A DNA stretch of 64,000 nucleotides from Phyto melanocephala (lineage: Eukaryota > Arthropoda > Insecta > Diptera > Rhinophoridae). The stretch lies in the NCBI GenBank assembly GCA_941918925.1, contig OW799237.1, positions 107,230,515-107,294,514 of the forward strand. The letters run 5' to 3'. How positions within the stretch are numbered: position 1 is the stretch's first letter; each line of letters begins with the position of its first letter. Of the stretch, positions 61,363 to 64,000 are shown in pieces. Under the pieces are notes generated by a model. It worked only from the letters and a program-made list of their open reading frames with translations, did no database searches and was not told the origin of the DNA. Made by a program: the position numbers and the translations under genes.

Positions 61363-64000
61363 GGCATAAGATTTTGCTGGTTATATTTATAAGAAGTTTT
61401 TAAAAATCTGTGTTTAAACATAAAGTTTTGTATACATATTTGCCCTGAAAGTTGATCTCAAGCTTAAATAAAAATCAAATATTATAAAGTTTTTTTAATT
61501 CTGATGGCAGTAAAAAAACCAACGATGTATAATACAAAACATCACTTTTTGTTTTTTTTTCTGTCCGGCTGTCTTTCCGTGTGTAACTACACTTTTGGCT
61601 CAATAACCACTGGCTGAATTATGATGTAAGGAATAACCGTGATAACTGTGTTAATTTATAGGATACATTTTGTTGCAAGATAATATCATATTTCTAACAA
61701 AAAATATAAAATAAAAAGAGGGAATTTGTAGTATTTAGCCGATTTAAAATGGTATTAGATTATTGATAGAAAGAGTATCATAAAAGATTTTTTAATATTG
61801 AAATAAATTTTTGATGTATTTAGTTAGGTGGTCTGGGCCACTTAAAAACAAAATATAAAAAATAATTAAGTGTCTTAAGATTTCAAAGAGAAAATTTGGG
61901 AAATGCTGGGATACACCTTAAGCTAAAGATTTTTTTATCAGCTTAAAATTACAATTGTCACAGACACCTACTGTTTTTTGTTTTTGTTTTTTTTCTTTTC
62001 GTCTTATAATAAAAAAATGTGTTGTCACATTTTTGCTGTCATTGCAAATGATTACAACAGTAGACATGTTATTACTTAATGGTTGCCTAGTGATGCTATT
62101 GTTTGCCTAAGTAAGGTAATATACAAATGAAAATGAAAACAAAAATTAAAATTAAAATTAAAATATTCTCTAAATGCAGTATAAAAAGCTTTAATGTTTA
62201 CGAAATTATGTCATTCATATTGAGGAATAGAAAAAAACATAATATTTTTTTTTATAATTTAAATATCTATTTCACCTTTAAGCAGACATACAGACATACA
62301 TATTTGTCTTAATATATTCAAATACTGAGTATTTTATTATTTTAATTAAAATTTAGTCAAATTTTTCTTTAAGATATCATAAACATGAAAATCTGGTTTT
62401 AAACTTAAATTTTGCTCTTTTGCATGTTGAAGAAAAAATATTTTAATTTATTTAGAACTCAGCACAAGTTTGTTCTTTTTTTTCTTCTTTTATTTTTGGC
62501 TTGAGTAACTGGTGACATTTAGCCTAATAAAACTTTTTAAATTACATAATGCTCGAGGAAGTAGTTTTATATTTAGTTTTATTTGTTGTATTTATTTTTA
62601 ATGGCTTGAAAACACACAAATCTATAGATTTTTTGGTTTAATTTAATTCAATTCATATTGAAATGAGGTGGTGGTAAATGTCTTGAATTCCATTTAAAAA
62701 TTATTAGTGTTATAACAAGGTTATTAATTTGAAAACGCACACACACACTCGCACACACACTCACACACACACATAAACGCATGTTATTAAAGCGGTGTTG
62801 TTTTTGAAATTTTATTTTGATCAAAAATAAAAATCAAAAAAGAAACAACAAGCAGTATGCAGCAATAACAACAATAAATAATAATTTTATCTAACATTTG
62901 TTTATAGGTTTGTCTCTTAAGTCTTTTGTTTTAGCAAAGATCTCTCAACAGAGACTGCTCTCAGCTCATCATCCTCTATGCTCATATTTTTGTGTGCCAT
63001 TTATTTTATTATATTTTATTTAATAAAATATTTTTTGTTATTTTGTCAAAATTAATTTTAAATTAAAACTTATTATAAATTAGTTTTTAAGGTTTCTGGA
63101 TTTTGAATATATAATTCATTAACTTAATGACTGTTGCTGCTCTGGGGGTTTTGTCTGAATAAGTCGTGGATTGTTTATTGATTTTTTTAAGTGCGTTTGC
63201 TGTTTAGGGGTCAGGTAGGAGTTGTTTTTTTTATAAGAAACTGAGATGAAAAATACTGTTTCTTCTTCTTTCTATCAATATTTAGAGCTGAAATTTTTAC
63301 AAATTTTAATGTCTTTTTTGACCAGAATTTTTTTTTAGTTAAAAGGAATAAAATGTTTTTTTTTAATTGTAAATCAAACAAATTAAAAGTAAATTCTTTT
63401 TACAATTAAAAAAAAATTTACAAAATATTGAATAATTGCACTGTTGTATAATTGATCCCAATATTTTGAATTTTTTTTAAGTAAAAAAAGTCTATCTGAT
63501 GTTATGAAAATGTTTGCTTTAATCCTAAAATTTAAAATGATATGGCTTACTAGTTATTTATACTAGTTATCGAAAATCATGTGCCTCTAATCAATTGCGC
63601 AGGAGTGTATATAAGAATAAAATTGATTTTTAAACCACAATTTGTATATTGACAACTCAAGTGTTGATTGATAATTATCTATCTAGTGTCATTGTTGCTT
63701 GAAAAAGTCGTTAAGAACCCAAGAAAATGAGCTGATGTCGTTTTATCGATATGCAATGCGACAATACATCATAAGAGCAAGGTCATAACATAAGTCATTA
63801 GTGAATAATCTGTGTGTAAAATATTTTAAACTTTTAGGTTTTATCATTAAAAACACGTTAATAATTAAATTAACCACAAGGAGATTTTATTTTATTTTAT
63901 ATATTTCTTATTTGTAATAAATGTAGCCATATCGCCAATTTAAATAGGAAGTTACAATGTCACATCTTGTGCACTTCCCTTTAATGGTGGAGTTACTCTT
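61363..64000. other. No gene seen
   Basis: AT-rich sequence. A (CA)n microsatellite occupies 62735-62776, a CTGTCCGGCTGTCTTTCCGT word at 61561 may be mini-me debris, and T/A runs are frequent. Confidence 0.35.

Overview
The window looks like gene-poor, very AT-rich DNA from a higher fly. A calyptrate or blowfly-like genome is my best guess, because of the dense mini-me/Helentron copies, several mariner lineages, tRNA-derived SINEs and long (TA)n, poly-A and GTCY tracts. No complete protein-coding gene is visible. One genuine host exon is supported: a short first coding exon on the minus strand (13754-13874) with a start codon, a consensus donor and a good acceptor. Its 39 residues resemble the N-terminus of insect Expansion/Rebuf-type (MH2-domain) proteins as I remember them. 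If so, 1-13753 is an intron that runs off the left edge, and everything above 13875 is upstream intron or intergenic DNA.

Most of the rest is layered transposon debris. On the left (0-13.7 kb) there are mini-me/Helentron copies, a mariner remnant split by a TIR element, a minus-strand LINE remnant, a MITE and a retrocopy-like ORF with a poly-A tail. At 14.6-19.5 kb, two Helitrons lie head to tail with a MITE in the tip of the second, followed by a decayed ~23-bp AACCGG minisatellite and another mariner-like remnant. The stretch 19.5-31.7 kb is mostly low complexity, including a 2-kb A/T tandem block with an internal ~400-bp duplication, and then a long Helentron-like element. At 31.7-39.6 kb there are SINEs, a Helentron-like element hosting a ~1.3-kb TIR transposon that keeps a coding remnant, and a nested palindromic element.

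At 42.4-45 kb a jockey-like reverse transcriptase remnant abuts two tandem Helitrons. At 46.7-48.1 kb lies a ~250-bp complex tandem repeat. At 49.5-54 kb there are a non-autonomous hAT element with a perfect 8-bp target duplication, a mariner split by a SINE, an internally deleted mariner and a small MITE. At 55.7-61.4 kb a LINE has been broken by a TIR transposon that carries a 228-bp open fragment of the reptin (RuvB-like 2) gene in reverse. This captured host gene inside a DNA transposon inside a LINE is the most notable structure in the window.

All element calls come from visible ends, duplications and protein motifs read by eye. Family names beyond the superfamily are tentative.
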